Positions 45,011 through 57,950 of a stretch of DNA of 64,000 bases are shown one piece after another. The position numbers and the translations under genes are program-made. Position 1 is the first letter of the stretch, and each line of letters starts with the position of its first letter. Source of the stretch: Aulostomus chinensis (lineage: Eukaryota > Chordata > Actinopteri > Syngnathiformes > Aulostomidae); assembly GCA_037954235.1 (NCBI GenBank), contig JBBMOA010000012.1:14005144-14069143 (forward strand), written 5' to 3'. The notes under the pieces were generated by a model. It was not told the origin of the DNA. It searched no databases and saw only the letters and a program-made list of their open reading frames with translations.

Positions 45011-48000
45011 AAAATACAGAACTGTTGGAAGGCTACTATCCAAAAGAGAGGGGATACACGTCGAGAACGTGGGACTGAACCAGCTTAACTGGTTCTTCTC
45101 AGGATGTGGAAGCTGCTCTGAAGCTGAGCTGCCTCCGGATGTCTCCTCATCCATCTCTGAGGCTTTCACAGCCATGTGGTAGAACTCACTTAACTGAACC
45201 GAATTCTTTTGTTGACTGCTCAAAGCTTCTGGTCATAACTTGATGGTTAAAATGAGAGCTTTGTCTTCTAACTCAGCTCCTTCTTCACCGCTACGGATCT
45301 GTACAGGACTGTTGAGGCTGATACAGCTTTCAAACTCACTCTCTGGCTTGTCACTCGAGAACAAGACCCAAGATATTCTACCAAACTAAACTCCTAAACT
45401 CACTCCCAGCAAGGAGTGAGCAAAGAATCACGGCCTGTAGTTTGGATGTGCTGACTTTTTGCCCACCTTTGGGCCCACTGGATCTCAGTGACACACCTTT
45501 ATATTTTCATGTTTGAGTTTTGGATTGTGATGCAACTGTTTTGATAAACACATCACCCGCCAATGTACTCACTTCTGTGGTAGTTCCTGAACATTTGGTG
45601 TATTCAAGATTATGTTTTAAGTTTCAGATCTTTTACACAAACCAAAAGAGATTTCCGCCTGTTTTCGTACTGACTCACCAACTCCAGGGGGGCCGGACAG
45701 TTCCTGGCTTGTTCTGTTTTCTGAGGGCTCTTTGTCCTCGCCACCATCACTGCTCTGTGCCTGGCTCCTCCTACCCAAGTACTGCTGGATTATTATCTCC
45801 AGGCAGCCTTGTGCACCTGATCAGCCAAGACCTGTGAGGGAAAGGCTGGCAGCAGCCCCACCCACATTCTCCATCCAAATGCTAATAGTCCAATCTTACA
45901 TGTCCTCTAGGCCCCCTGGAGCTCTGAATGAGCTCTTCTTTTGTAAGGAAAGAAACATCTGCGTTTTGGGCGAATCCAAGATGTTTTTTTTATTTTTCTA
46001 TTCCTTCATTTATTTTTAAATATGCTTCTGTCTGTCCACCGCCTGTTTCACATTTGTGACATTTATCTCCACGGCTTAAACTCTCATAATCTTTCTGTGT
46101 GTCTCCTCCCTCCGACTGTCGTTCTGTGATTATGGTACAAACAGACGATGCAGCAACCAGCTCCGCTGCTGCACCAACCCACCACCCTTAGACATGAAGA
46201 AAAGCAGATGAAACCCTCTAAAAACACCTGTTGAGAGTTCTCCTCTGTGAGGTCAGACCAGGGCTGTCATGGATTCATATGATGCTTCTGTCTCCATTGT
46301 GTGTCACATTTTCAACACACTGGGCATCATATCCGGTTAACCTCTTCATCGGAGGAGTCCTTAATATACCCAAAAGCTACCAGATGACTTCTTAAGGGAT
46401 AGAAAAATGAAAAGCAGGGGAAATTATTTTCTCTAGAAAGCGTCAAACTGCCAATTTTTCAGCTGTTAGATCATTTATTGAAAACTGCGGCGTTGTGTTC
46501 GGTAAGTGTGAAATGATAGGTGTAGTGGGTGATTATTTTCCACAGTCCAATGCACTGGCATCACATTTGCTTTCACCTACTGAGCTCAGCTGGACTAAAT
46601 ATGACCTAATCTCTCCTGTCTTCTTCTGTTCTATCTTCCAGAGCCTGTCTTAGTTTGAGCCTGTGGTTTGTTTGTCTTAATCACCCAAAGGAACACGGTG
46701 GATCCGAGACTAAAGGGGGGTTTAGTACAATAATATCTCCAAGCCAGGAAAACAAACCCACATCAAACTTCTCTCTCACTAAAGTTAAAGAGCAGGGAAG
46801 GAACAGAGTGAGCAGACTTGTGTACAAACATATCTAAACAATTCATCTGTTGACCACTCAAGGACTCCTATGTTCTGTTCTCCGTGTGCTCACTGACCTG
46901 TCCTGCCGGACTCGTGTACAGTACAAGATCACTTGGTCATACCCAGCCAATGTTCCACCATAAAACCCTATTTCATGATCGGGTCTCAACCTTAAAAACC
47001 AAATATAATGCTAGATTTTTTGTCCAAAAAGGGAGGCAAGGGCGAGTGGTTTTCAGTGTGTCAGGCACTGAAAATGACTTTAGCATGACGTGGATCTGCT
47101 ATGTGATTTTAGTCTTTTATAAGTTACGTAAAGTATAGCTGTTTTCACTCTTCTCAAGGATGCTCACTCTCCCCTATTTGACTGGTCTGTATTTTGCATT
47201 TGGATGGTTAGTGGACTTTTGGAATGGTTGAGTGGTTAATAACACACCTCATTGAGCTTCAAGTTATGTTTGTTTTTTCATAATGAATAGTATTGGCAGG
47301 AGGGGGGGGGGGCAACACTCCCACTGCTAGAGAGAAAATCGTTTGTGGGGGAAGAAGAAACTTGAAGTGGGACATCAGTTCTGTTCTTACTTTATTAACA
47401 TGTCAATCACATCGTCTCCCATCACTCTATGTGTTCATTATAATTCCCTCCAAGAACACAAGGGGCTTTCTTGCAACAGGTTTATTTGAATTCTTCTTTC
47501 CAAAACCATCATGAAACTGAATCACACATTTTCACTAAGAAAAAAATAGGGAATGCTAACTTAGCATGTACAGCACCTGGAATAACACTCGACTGAAGTC
47601 TGCTTCGATACAGCAGACAGACAAACAAACAAAATAATACTCAGTGGCTGAAAGCTGCAATTTCTGATTCTTCAATAGTTCAACTCGAAGGAACTCTGCG
47701 GTGAAAACAGAAGCTCTTTAACGGTTGTGTCTCTGACCGACAAGCAATTTTTAAGCAAATTTTGGAAAATGTAATGCAGTGTGTGTTTTCATCAGAAGAC
47801 TGTGGTAAAGGCAGTGTTACACATGGTTGTAACAGAGAGAAACTAGAAGACGGGGATGAAGAAAAAGTGTTGGGCGTCTACCATTGAAAAATGGAGAGAC
47901 GTCCAGAGACCAGCAAGTTTGGGAACAGCTGGTCAATCATGTGAGTTAAGACTCGCCACATCCAAACTTATCCAAAATGAGGGATTTCCGTCTCCCGTTT

Positions 48001-49117
48001 GAACTTCTCATTCCAAAAAGACAAAAACTCAAGAGACTCCAGAGGGACTAAAAAGGTTTAGCAAAGTGTTTTTCCCCAAAATGATGCTGTCTCTGTCTAC
48101 CTTTTCCAAATACACTGATAGAAACACAACTAATGTAGTCTATAGGATGTCTGTTGGTGTTAGCTTGTTGCTGAAGAGCCTAAGTTGGCCGGCTTGTAAC
48201 TTCAAAATCATAGTATTAATTCTAATCAAATAATGTATAACCTATGTTTTTTTTCTTTGGATCACTGCAAAAAGCACGAGTTTGTGTCAAATATTAACCT
48301 ATGAGGTTTAAATGTGCTATGCTCGGCTAAACTTTGCATTAACGGCATGTTTACCGTACGAGTGTGAGAATTATCAATCTTCTCGTCGCTCTTCAAGAAG
48401 CGAATAAATGCATTTTCCTGAGGTGTTTGTTTTTAAGGGAAAGCGTGTGTATGTCACCTCACAGATGTATTGTGGGAACATTTAAATTATATTGAGAATG
48501 AAATAAAACTCCAGAAACGCAGAGTATGTGTAAAAAAGATGGACGTTTATCATACCGACATGTGCATGTTATGTATTACCATATTCTTACTTTATTCCTG
48601 TGGATTTGTCTTGTATGTTATCTGCTGTCAGCTTTTAAGCCACAGGCTTGATCCTCTCATGTAATATGGTTATTTATCTTTCAGATGGAAGATCCATTCC
48701 GACAAGAACACTCCAGTGCATAAAATATGTACGCCTGCCCAGTGAGCACACACACATGCACAAAGGCACAGAAAATGAGAAACACATTGAGTGTTTGGTT
48801 GAGCTCTTCTGCGCTCTGAAACAAATTTACAGATGAATTATATTTGTCTTCTCAGCTGTCACTTTCCTCTTATAGTCCTCTTGAATCCCTCGGCTTCATC
48901 CTTCACAACACCGCTGCCACAGACTGAAAAAGATTCTCTCACCACATGCTAGTTGGTGCTAACCTTTGCCTATTTGTCAAAAATCATCATGCTGTGTCTG
49001 TGGGCCTTATTTTCAGAGGAACTACTCATCCTACGTGGTTTATGGCGTCAGTGGAGCATTTTGAACGCATTCGTTGAGAATCGATCCAGCAGAGATACGC
49101 ATGTTCACCTGCTTCTT

Positions 49118-49119
<2 letters not shown>
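45011..49119. other. Intergenic, no supported feature
   Basis: The segment to about 45230 may be further decayed retrotransposon on the minus strand. A G run lies at 47300-47310. No exon is recognised. Confidence 0.4.

Positions 49120-49160
<41 letters not shown>
49120..49160. repeat. (TG)n microsatellite
   Basis: About 41 bp of TG repeat. Confidence 0.92.
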
Positions 49161-49169
<9 letters not shown>

Positions 49170-49437
49170 ATGTGAAGTTTTAATGCTGGTGATGTTTTAG
49201 TTGTTGAGCGCACACTGCAACAACTGTTACACTAATCAGCGCCGAGGTCGTCCTCAGGGTGAATCCAGGTGTTACTGAGATTTGGAATTGAGACGAAGCG
49301 TCTTAAAGTACCTACAACCAATTCCAACTGCCCTGGATTCAACCCTTCTTGTGTAACCATGACCTGGATAACTGAGAAGCTTCACGCACATTTGCGATTT
49401 GGAAATGTATGCCTTACAGTCATTGACTGTCAAAGAT

Positions 49438-49930
49438 TTGGGTTTAGCACAATTGTGGATAGAACCCAAATACAGACTCTGAGGCAGGCAGGCAGGAAAC
49501 TTTTCAAATATTCGTAAAATAAGGAAACAAGGGCTTAGACTTCAAGTCACCAAGTCAAACAAAGAAAATCCAACCGAGAAAGGCCAAAAATGTGAAGTCC
49601 AAAAAAAAGAACGCAAACGAGGAGGAAAGCCCAAACACAAATTCAAATCAAGAGGTTCAAAAAAAATCTAACTTGAGGGTTCCAAGATGCAGGAACAAAA
49701 GCACGACCACACAGAGGAACAACATGATGAGATACATTCAAGTGAAACCTCGAAGAATTGGCAAATGGAGGGGTAAACACAAGAACTATCTGATTGGACG
49801 CAGGTGGGACACAGAAACTGTCAGGAAAACACACACAGGCAGAAAACATTGACACAAGGTAAGAAATTTCAAAGTGAAACAGGAGCCCATGAGCGTCTGG
49901 TGGTCAGAGGGACAAAGTCGGGTCAGGAAT
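49438..49930. mobile_element. Possible LTR or LTR-derived remnant
   Basis: The wording ataga-acccaaatacagac, gaggcaggcaggcaggaaac, a later caggtgggacacagaaactg and tcaggaaaac resembles, from memory, solo-LTR or LTR-adjacent repeats common in teleosts. Clear end dinucleotides or target duplication are not visible. The Lys/Arg-rich 86-codon frame inside is not a supported gene. Confidence 0.3.
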
Positions 49931-50075
49931 GGACACAAAGGGGCAACAGCATGACATGGTGGAGCTGTAGGAGTTTATTTCTATTGTACTCTTATCTTGT
50001 ACCAAGGTTGACCTAATCTAATCAACCTTTGCTTTTAAAAGAGAGACCTGGTTGAGTCAAGTCAAATCAAGTCAA

Positions 50076-50150
50076 TGTTATTTGTATAGCGCCAAATCCC
50101 AACAAAAGTTATCTCATGACACTTTAAAGCCAGGGTTTATCTACATGAAT
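50076..50150. repeat. Dispersed repeat fragment
   Basis: The segment reading ttatttgtatagcgccaaat followed by acaaaagttatctcatgaca is a phrase found in many teleost dispersed repeats. Family and full extent are unclear; decayed sequence may continue to about 50290. Confidence 0.35.
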
Positions 50151-52570
50151 GATCGCAGATTTGAGGATTAAACCAGCCTAAAGTACGTAGGAACCAGTCG
50201 TAGTTCGACAACAACAGCAGTACTGCTCTCCTCTTTTCTGGAGGAGAATACTCCAGGAGCCTACAGGGGGTATGAAGGAGCAAAACACAAAACTGCATCC
50301 AATTAAATCAATTTTGCAGTGTGATTAAAGAATCAACTCCGCCAGTCTCCAAACTGATTGACTGAAGTTTATCCATTTAAGTTAATATAAAATGTTCACG
50401 TGAAGGTTAATTCGGAGGCCCTGTAAATAGTTTTCTAATAACTAATGAATATAGCAGCTTCTGATCAACCCAGATCAATTTCTGGCTTGATTGGACAATT
50501 TTGGGAGAATAATTAATCAAACTTAATCCACAGTCCAGAGCTACTCACTGATCATATGCTAGTGCTGTAGGTCATAAAATCTAGAATGCAGTGAGTACTT
50601 AGGTTTGAATAAAGCTGTAAAATCAGCATACCACTGTGCAACTATTACTGAAAACAAAAGCTCCACGCAGAAAGAATTCATCAAAAAAAAAGAAAGAAAT
50701 ACAAAGTCTGGTTTATTGAGGTATTTTGCAATGAGGAGTTGCAAAAAAAAAAAAATGCCGGTACAAAGACGTTTTCTCACCTCCACCAAAGGAGGTCAGG
50801 TTTTCATCGCATGCTTGTCTGTCTTTTACCAGGATTACACAAAAAACGCCCAGCCAATTTTCATGAACCTTGTTGGAAGGGTGGCCAACAAGGAACCCAT
50901 TATATTTCAGGCAAGTTAAGATCACTGGGCAGATGCAGGATATTTTTTTTCCTTTGGATCCATACCGGAGTCCGGACTTTGAGGATGACCGACTTAGAGG
51001 ATGCATTGTTTTGCTCCATCACGTTATGTGCTGTTCTAGATTTCTTGGTCGGCCTAAACCTCTGCCTAAGTATTGCAATCTCCTGCAATTTCAATAACAT
51101 CTGATAAAAAAAAATGAAAACTAAATTATTCTACAGAAATGCCCAGACTGACTAGGAGATATTGTTCCTGGATAGAGTCACTCATTCAAGCCCAAATGAC
51201 ATAAAATATTGTGCATAAAAATATAAAAATTCCGACACAGGTTCTGACACAAATACAAGGGATAGACTTGGCTGCTATTTTGGAACACACATAAAAGACT
51301 GCCATTCATTTACTGTTTATAAAGATGAAACTAAATGAGCCTGTGACCTCTGAGAGACTGCGTGAATATCTGGAAGAACAGTCCATACATCATATTTTCC
51401 ACTTACAGAATGCAGTGCTTGTTTATCTGGCAGGAAGTCCAGACTCACCAGACTGTCACACACCCTGACAGTCCAATAATACATTTCCAAAAATGGCCAA
51501 AGTATAGTATAGAACAGAAATGATGATATAGGGATGACAGAGGAGTCCGATTTTTGTGATGTGGCATGACGTGAAGTATGAAAAGTTTTTTGTTTTTTTT
51601 TAATGGCTGCAACATTTTAATCTTCAAACTGCTCTGACCTGGTATGGAACACTTTAACTTAATAAACCACTCCATTCATGGCATCAGCAGGTTGGAAAAA
51701 GTGAGTGGAAAAATAATCTAAATTATTGTCTTTTTCCATCCTCAAAATCACAACCAGTTCAAGTGAGGAAACTTGCACACTCAACTGGGCTGTGAAAGAC
51801 CTTCTGTTCTTGGCTGCGGCAGCAAACGTTTCCAATCATCAGCACCCACTGGAAGAAAGAAATCGAGAAGAATGCAAAGAAAAAAAAAGTCACAAGCTTA
51901 AAAATTGAACATGTCATTGTCATATTGGGAGGGATTGTTGGTGAGGCCTCGACAGAATGGTTTTCCACTTGAATAAAGGTGGGTTTTTTTTTCTGGTGGT
52001 CATTATAGCCTGTAGGGGAAAGGGATGGAATCCAGCGGTTTTCCTCAGTATCATCAGCCTAACGGATGCTGGCGTGCATTGTCTGGTAATTGAACAGATA
52101 TATAAAACTGTTCTACTTTTTTGTACCCATTTCTCTGACATAGTTTTATGGTTGCGTGGCATATGTTGGCAGGTGAGGGTGATGATGTGTTGAAAAGTAA
52201 TAAAGTGGGGGAAAAGAGGGACAAATTTGTGATGACAAAAGCAGAGCAGGGACAGGTTTTGTGACCCATTGTCCTCAATGTCCCTCCCAAACTCTGGAAG
52301 GAGCTGGGAAAAGCTGAAAGGGGAATACAAATTTGACCAAGAAACTAGAGAAGGAAAGACAAATTGCAATGTTTGTGTGCGTGATTGAGTGAGTGTCCTA
52401 ACTGTCGTAACTGTTTAAAGATAATAACTAATTAGAATATGAACAGATTGAGTAAAAGGAGTCCAAGAATCAACCCTTGTGGGACTCCACATGCAGGGAG
52501 ATACTCTGATGTACAACTTCCAACTCTTACAAAGTATCCTGTCTAGAACTGAGGTCACAGTGGAAGAATG
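50151..52570. other. Intergenic, no supported feature
   Basis: Short open frames only. Homopolymer A and T runs occur near 50742 and 51590. Confidence 0.4.
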
Positions 52571-52842
52571 TAAAGGACAGTTCACTCAAAAAAATGAAAA
52601 ATTCTGATGCTGATGGAAAGGCGTTGTTTTCTAAACAATTTAGGTGAATGGTGACCAGTTATCAAACATGAAAACCATACATAATGAAGCCATAAAATGC
52701 CTCCATACTGCTTGTGTGAGGTACTCTAAGTGTCCTGAGGCCTTGACATGTCATTTTCAATATCGCCGATCACTGCAGCCTTTAGCACCCAGCCATAACG
52801 CCATGCTATCAGCGAGATTGTTTTGGGTGAACTATCCCTTTA
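52571..52842. mobile_element. Small inverted-repeat element (MITE-like)
   Basis: The left end taaaggacagttcactcaaa and the right end ttttgggtgaactatccctt are imperfect reverse complements of about 22 bp enclosing about 270 bp with no coding frame. The end wording (agttcacccaaaa) is shared by an abundant class of fish repeats. Confidence 0.55.
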
Positions 52843-54286
52843 GGAACAAACAGCAAAGGAGAACTTGAAGTTTCATGATGATGTTTAACAGAGAATCTGT
52901 TCCAAGGCTCCGGATGTTTCACCTGGTCACACACATTAAGTCAGCTGGGCAAACAGAGACCAGTTATGACTGGTTCCAACCCTTCAACAGGTAGATTCTT
53001 CTGTTGACACAAACCAGACTACATTCCACAGCAACAGAAATTGGGATTAAAGAGCAGCGAGGAGGAGGTGCATGAGAGTGACCCGGTGAGACTAGTGGGG
53101 GGAGGGAGGGGTTAATGAGCCTGAGGAAAGGGAGGAAGACAATATGAGGAAGCTTAGAAGGAGAAAGGGAAGAAAGAGTGGGAGAAGTGAAGATGGAAGA
53201 TGACATGCAAAGGCAGCAAGGAAACTTTAAGTATTCAGGCATTTTTAGCCACACATTATTTTGCAGTAGAAAAGATTGCTGAAAAGAGGAAAAAAACAAC
53301 CCTTCCTCAGGTTTGAAAAATGCTCGCACGAGATATTTGCCTTTTTAGAAAAAGAGTAAATGTGTAAAATAGAAGCTGGACAACCCTCTTTAGAATAAGC
53401 TCTGACACAGCTGTTTCTGCTGCCGACACCTTCCAAGCTTTGTCAAGCTTCATCTCCAGACAGCGTGCAACATGGCCATCACTAGATAACACAAAGGAAC
53501 GATTACAAATTGCCAAACTGGAAGTAATTTCTCAGGAACCTACATTTTTCACTGGCAGATGGATTTGGATGCCCAAGACAGCCTCTTCTTCTCCTGTGCC
53601 ACAGTGATAACACGATGCATTGTGCAGCCTAATTCATTCCCTCCAAACCAGCTGATAGAAACGCATCTAATTTGAATTTCCTTTTTTGTAGATATTTGTA
53701 AAGCTTTTTGTATACAAAAGGGAGAAGTATAGAATTACATCATTTAATTATTTAAATGGAAACCACAGATAAGTTAGTTTGAGAAATAAACCAGGAGAGA
53801 TGCGTATTCACTCCAGTGTGAGATATGATTACATTTTGATTTGAAACAACTCAAAATTACTGTAAACCTGAAGAGAACCTATTATGTATATGGGAAAACA
53901 GGATGGTCGGATTATCTTTGCCTGCTGACTTCCAGTCCAGTCAGCAAAGCAGGCTGGTTACACCCCAAACATTCTGCAGACCATGATGCATCGACATTTA
54001 ATGACTTCTGGCATGGTGAAGTCTGGGGTTCCATTGCAAAAATCTGTTAAGGGACTTCCTCTGGAGACACACCTCCTCTGGCGTTCACCATCATTTCCTG
54101 TCTCGTGTGATGACATGTGGGATATAATCAACTTCATTGGAGGGTGGGGATGTTGGAATACATAAAAAAAAAACATACACGTGCGAGCAGACATGTGTGC
54201 GCCTTGCACACATTTACAGTACACACTTCTTTTGGAGGCCCAGCAGAAAGTCTTGGCTTACCATGATAAAAAGGGCCTCTAAAGGA
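52843..54286. other. Intergenic, no supported feature
   Basis: A GA-rich stretch lies at 53090-53200. No exon or element is recognised. Confidence 0.4.
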
Positions 54287-54299
54287 ACACACACGCACG

Positions 54300-54333
<34 letters not shown>
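54287..54333. repeat. (CA)n microsatellite
   Basis: CA repeat with CACG interruptions at its left end. Confidence 0.9.
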
Positions 54334-54335
<2 letters not shown>

Positions 54336-54800
54336 TGTTGAACTTACTGGCTGTTAACAATCAGGCCTGAAATGTTTCTTCATATTGTCATTAAAGTATT
54401 GGAAGCTAAAAAACCAGCTTGTGCATACTCATTCTCTTCAATCCTCACATGTGCTTTTATCCTCAACCTGGCCTCAAAATGGGTTTAAAGTGCACATAGC
54501 TACCGATGCTTCTTTTGCACTTTGTCACACGGAATACCAAACGTAACCCTGGATTTATGTGTAATCAATTGACAGACTTTGTAAGTGCTATAAATAGCCT
54601 GAGCTGTATGTGATGACATCTATTGCAGCTTTGGCAGTGTTAGAAGATCTTGCCAATGCAAGAATAGAAGCCACGCACGCTTCTATTTTGGAGATCCAAA
54701 TATGGCTCGCACATTTGCTCGTGTACGGATGCGCTCCTACGCATAATTTTTTTAAAAATTCATCCAGGGTCAGCAGCTCAGACATTGTCACTCACGTTGG
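54334..54800. other. Intergenic, no supported feature
   Basis: Nothing recognised apart from unsupported short frames. Confidence 0.4.
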
Positions 54801-54801
54801 G

Positions 54802-54835
<34 letters not shown>
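54801..54835. repeat. (AT)n microsatellite
   Basis: About 35 bp of AT repeat with one CAT interruption. Confidence 0.88.
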
Positions 54836-56800
54836 AAATCTGCAAATTTGCTTTCTTCAACCTCATTCAATTATAATTGCAGAAACTCTCTTTCCTGCCT
54901 GCATAACCTTCTGTTTTGATCACTGCTGTCCCATCCAGGGTACCCAGCAAAGCCTTCAACAGTGTCCATTATGCGCCAGCAGCCAGGTTCCTCACATGTA
55001 CCAAACCCGGCCCCCCCGCCCTCAGAGTTTCACACTGTGATTTTGTTTCTTGCTGTTGCCTTGTCTAAACAAAGGAACAGCAACAGGGATTTACATTGGA
55101 ATGAGCTCACTGGGGTCGTGTCAACCTCTATTACTAGTAATGATCCAGGTATATAAACAGAACCATGATTATGCAATGAGGAAAATAATGCATAAGCATG
55201 GTTCTGTCTTGAAAATTCAGTCATGTATGTATAGTTTTATGCATCTGGCTCCAGGAGGTTTTTGTGGCCCAGGTCCATGTGGAAGTTGTTCAATGTCCTC
55301 TCACAAACAGAATGTGTTCTTATGTTTTATTTGTGTTCCAAATTTCTTTTTGTGGTGATAAAACATTTGAATATGGCAATAAAAATATTTGCCTGAGCCT
55401 TGGAATTTCAGCATATGAAAACGGTTCACTCAAAAATCAAAATATCTCTTTGTGGTATTATTTAGTAGAACTATATGCAACAACATACATTTGCATAGCT
55501 AGAATGAACGAAAGTATCTCCAGTGATCAGGGTGAAATTTAAAGCTTGCATTAGTGAGAACAGAATTAGTTGTAAGAAGTACCATGAACTCTAAACCTAC
55601 AATGAGCATCTCTCATCTGTTACCATAGCTACATGTCCTAAGCAGGGTTAGGAGAAAATGGGTGAGCACAGCTTGTGCCTTTTCTAATTTCACCCCAGGA
55701 CGTGTTGGCTGTCCCCCTTTCAACATGGCAGGGCAAATTTATTTATATGGGGCATTCCAAACCCGGGTTTCACAAACCACAAGACTCACAAAAAAATACA
55801 ATAAAACAAAACAAACAAGAACATATGGAGTAGAGGCAATAAAAAAATAACAAGAAGTAATCTGCAAATGATAAAGGAACCTTTTTTTCCCCCTTTTTTT
55901 TCAGCAGCCGCATGCAGCCATAGTTTATTTTTAACTCTGGGGAAAACCAGTAATCCTGATCCAGTTGACGGGAGTGGTCCAGTAGGTTCGCATCGGGTCA
56001 GCAGATCAGATAGGGAATCTTGAACATGAACCACTCAGTTACTTTTTTGGACACAGTACAGAATTTCAATGCTTTCAGATATCTGTTGCCAGTTCTATGT
56101 TTTGAAAGTTTTGATTTGAGCTTTTTTAGTTTTGACATTAACAAATTTGTCTGACGTGACGTGACAGAACGACCATCGCCAATGCTGGGGTTAAGGCTGG
56201 AAATATGCTAGGTTAGGGTTATTGAAAGATCTTGGATGAGTTAAAATACACGGAAACAAAAACGAAGCACATGTCCTGACATCTCCCTTTTGCCTCATGT
56301 TTATGAGGCTTATATAGTTATATTAATGTTTATTACTCTTCACAGTGAAAAGTACAAAAGACCAAGAGTGAGAGTGTCCTGCATTGTGCGCTCAGAAACT
56401 TGGGTAATTCATGCAAGTGCAATCATATCAATAATCAGGTTTTAAAGGTGCCTTGTAAAAGTTACATTCCAAGTGTGAACCAGGGGTGCACATAAACATT
56501 CGAGGTGTGAGAGAATTTAAGAAAATGAGAGTGAACGAGAGAATAAAAGCATGTTGAGGTGTCATCAGGCCTCTGCAGATGGAAAGCAGGACTGTAAGGA
56601 CACAACACACTCTGCAAAGAAAAAAGTAAGAGGAGAAAAAAAAGACAGAGAAAGGCGGGAGGCTTGGCAAGAACCTGTACTTTGTCCTTTTCCAGAGAAA
56701 GAGAGAGTCCGATGGAGAGAGAGGGGAGAGAGAAAGAAAAAGATAGATGGGGGTGGGTGAGGGTGGTGGGTGTGTCCGCTTCCCTCTGACCCCTCCCTCG
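54836..56800. other. Intergenic, no supported gene
   Basis: A possible dispersed repeat phrase (aatttatttatatggggcat) lies at 55736. The final 200 bp (56600-56760) is GA-rich and lies just upstream of the candidate promoter. Confidence 0.4.
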
Positions 56801-56809
56801 ATTTTAGAG

Positions 56810-56817
56810 GTATAGAA
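56810..56817 (+). promoter_or_regulatory. Candidate TATA-like box
   Basis: ggtatagaat lies about 30 bases before ccatccagac, a possible transcription start near 56840. It sits between a GA- and GT-rich upstream stretch and a GC-richer leader without ATG. It is weak by itself. Confidence 0.25.
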
Positions 56818-57041
56818 TATGCAGGAGCAGCCAGCTCCATCCAGACGTCCAGTCCAGTGTGCTGCACTAGTCCGACAGCCACCGGCTCAGAGAAGTAGTC
56901 CAGCCACTCCAGAGACATCCAGCCTGACGCCTGCAGCTCCAGCACTCAACCTGATCCAGCGACACAGCGCGACCACCTCTGAGGTTAACCGAGCTCATTC
57001 AGATCCCAGTACCTCGTTACACCTGAGAGTCCACAGCAGTG

Positions 57042-57150
57042 ATGATGATTCAGATGCAGCAGCACTCGCACAGCTTTCTGGTCCTCCTCCTCATGGTCTT
57101 CATCGCAGGGATAGTTCTCTCAGGTCCCTCCACTCCACGCAGAAGTAGAG
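57042..57150 (+). CDS. Candidate first coding exon with signal peptide, unassigned gene
   Basis: ATG at 57042 with purine at -3. It encodes MMIQMQQHSHS, then the hydrophobic core FLVLLLMVFIAGIVL, then SGPSTPRRSR, ending at a donor-like agag|gtgggg. The layout (polar start, 15-residue hydrophobic core, small residues, then a basic RRSR) is a signal peptide or a signal anchor. No ATG occurs in the preceding 200 bases after the proposed transcription start near 56840. The exon is too short for long-frame searches. A competing 109-codon frame (56819-57148) overlaps it. The partner exons are not visible up to 64 kb, implying a long first intron. By mammalian gene order the gene after IMPG2 on the same strand is ABI3BP, a secreted matrix protein; that is position only, not sequence recognition. 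Confidence 0.35.
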
Positions 57151-57689
57151 GTGGGGGAATTTTGTGTTTGTTTATTTACCTTGATGTGCATGTGAGGTGA
57201 TAGTTGCATGGACAAATGCACCCCTCTGTATGATGTGAACTTATCCCTTTGATGAACTGATGACATCCCTGCAGGCTGTCTTTGCCTTCTTCCAAATGCA
57301 TGCTGAGTTCAGTCAGGAATGATAATATGTCATGGTTAGGACTGTGAGATGTGTGATGACAACAGTAAAGGTTCCCTTCGCAGCACGTGAAGTGCTGCAA
57401 AGTTACAAATCTTTTCCTTTAACAACATCGAGACAATTAAAAAAAAAACGTCCTTGAAAAAAAAGGGTATCTGTTGCAAATTCAAAACGCAGAAGTATCT
57501 GAAACATGCAGAAAGATGACATGTCAGAGTTTAGAAGGCAAGCTGCACCCCGTGAGTAATATAGTTAATTTGAATCACAATCCAAAGAGCAACGTAAAAA
57601 ACTCTGACGTAATCATAGAGCTTGTAAAAGTTGATGCCAACTGACTCGTAATTCTCAAATTTCACCCATAAAATGTAATTTGCCTTTCA
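57151..57689. other. No supported feature
   Basis: Would be the start of the long first intron if the exon at 57042 is real. Nothing else is recognised. Confidence 0.4.
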
Positions 57690-57950
57690 GTGACCCACTG
57701 CTATTGCTCTTTGACTCCAGAATTCAGAAAATGCCAGCTATATACTTTAGGCTTGAAGTTAACGGGCACTGACAACTGACAACAGCAAAACAAAAACACA
57801 AACAAACTCTCAACCACCGTGTCTGGTACAATCCACGTCTTCTTTATCTGGCCGTATGCTCAATAATCCACAAACACTTTGACTTGAGGCAAAAAACTAA
57901 CAAACTGGAACGCCTCCGGTTCAGCACGTGCATGCAGGAGTGTGAACACC
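57690..57950. repeat. Dispersed repeat, copy B
   Basis: Diverged second copy of the repeat at 18130-18400, in the same orientation. Shared landmarks are gactccagaattcagaaaat and, further on, cgtcttctttatctggccgt followed by ctcaataatccac. Confidence 0.55.

Noticed and set aside
56819..57148. 109-codon plus-strand frame, Ser/Pro-rich
   Set aside because: Its ATG would fall upstream of the likely transcription start, and no homologue is recognised. The overlapping signal-peptide frame is the better candidate, though I cannot exclude this one.
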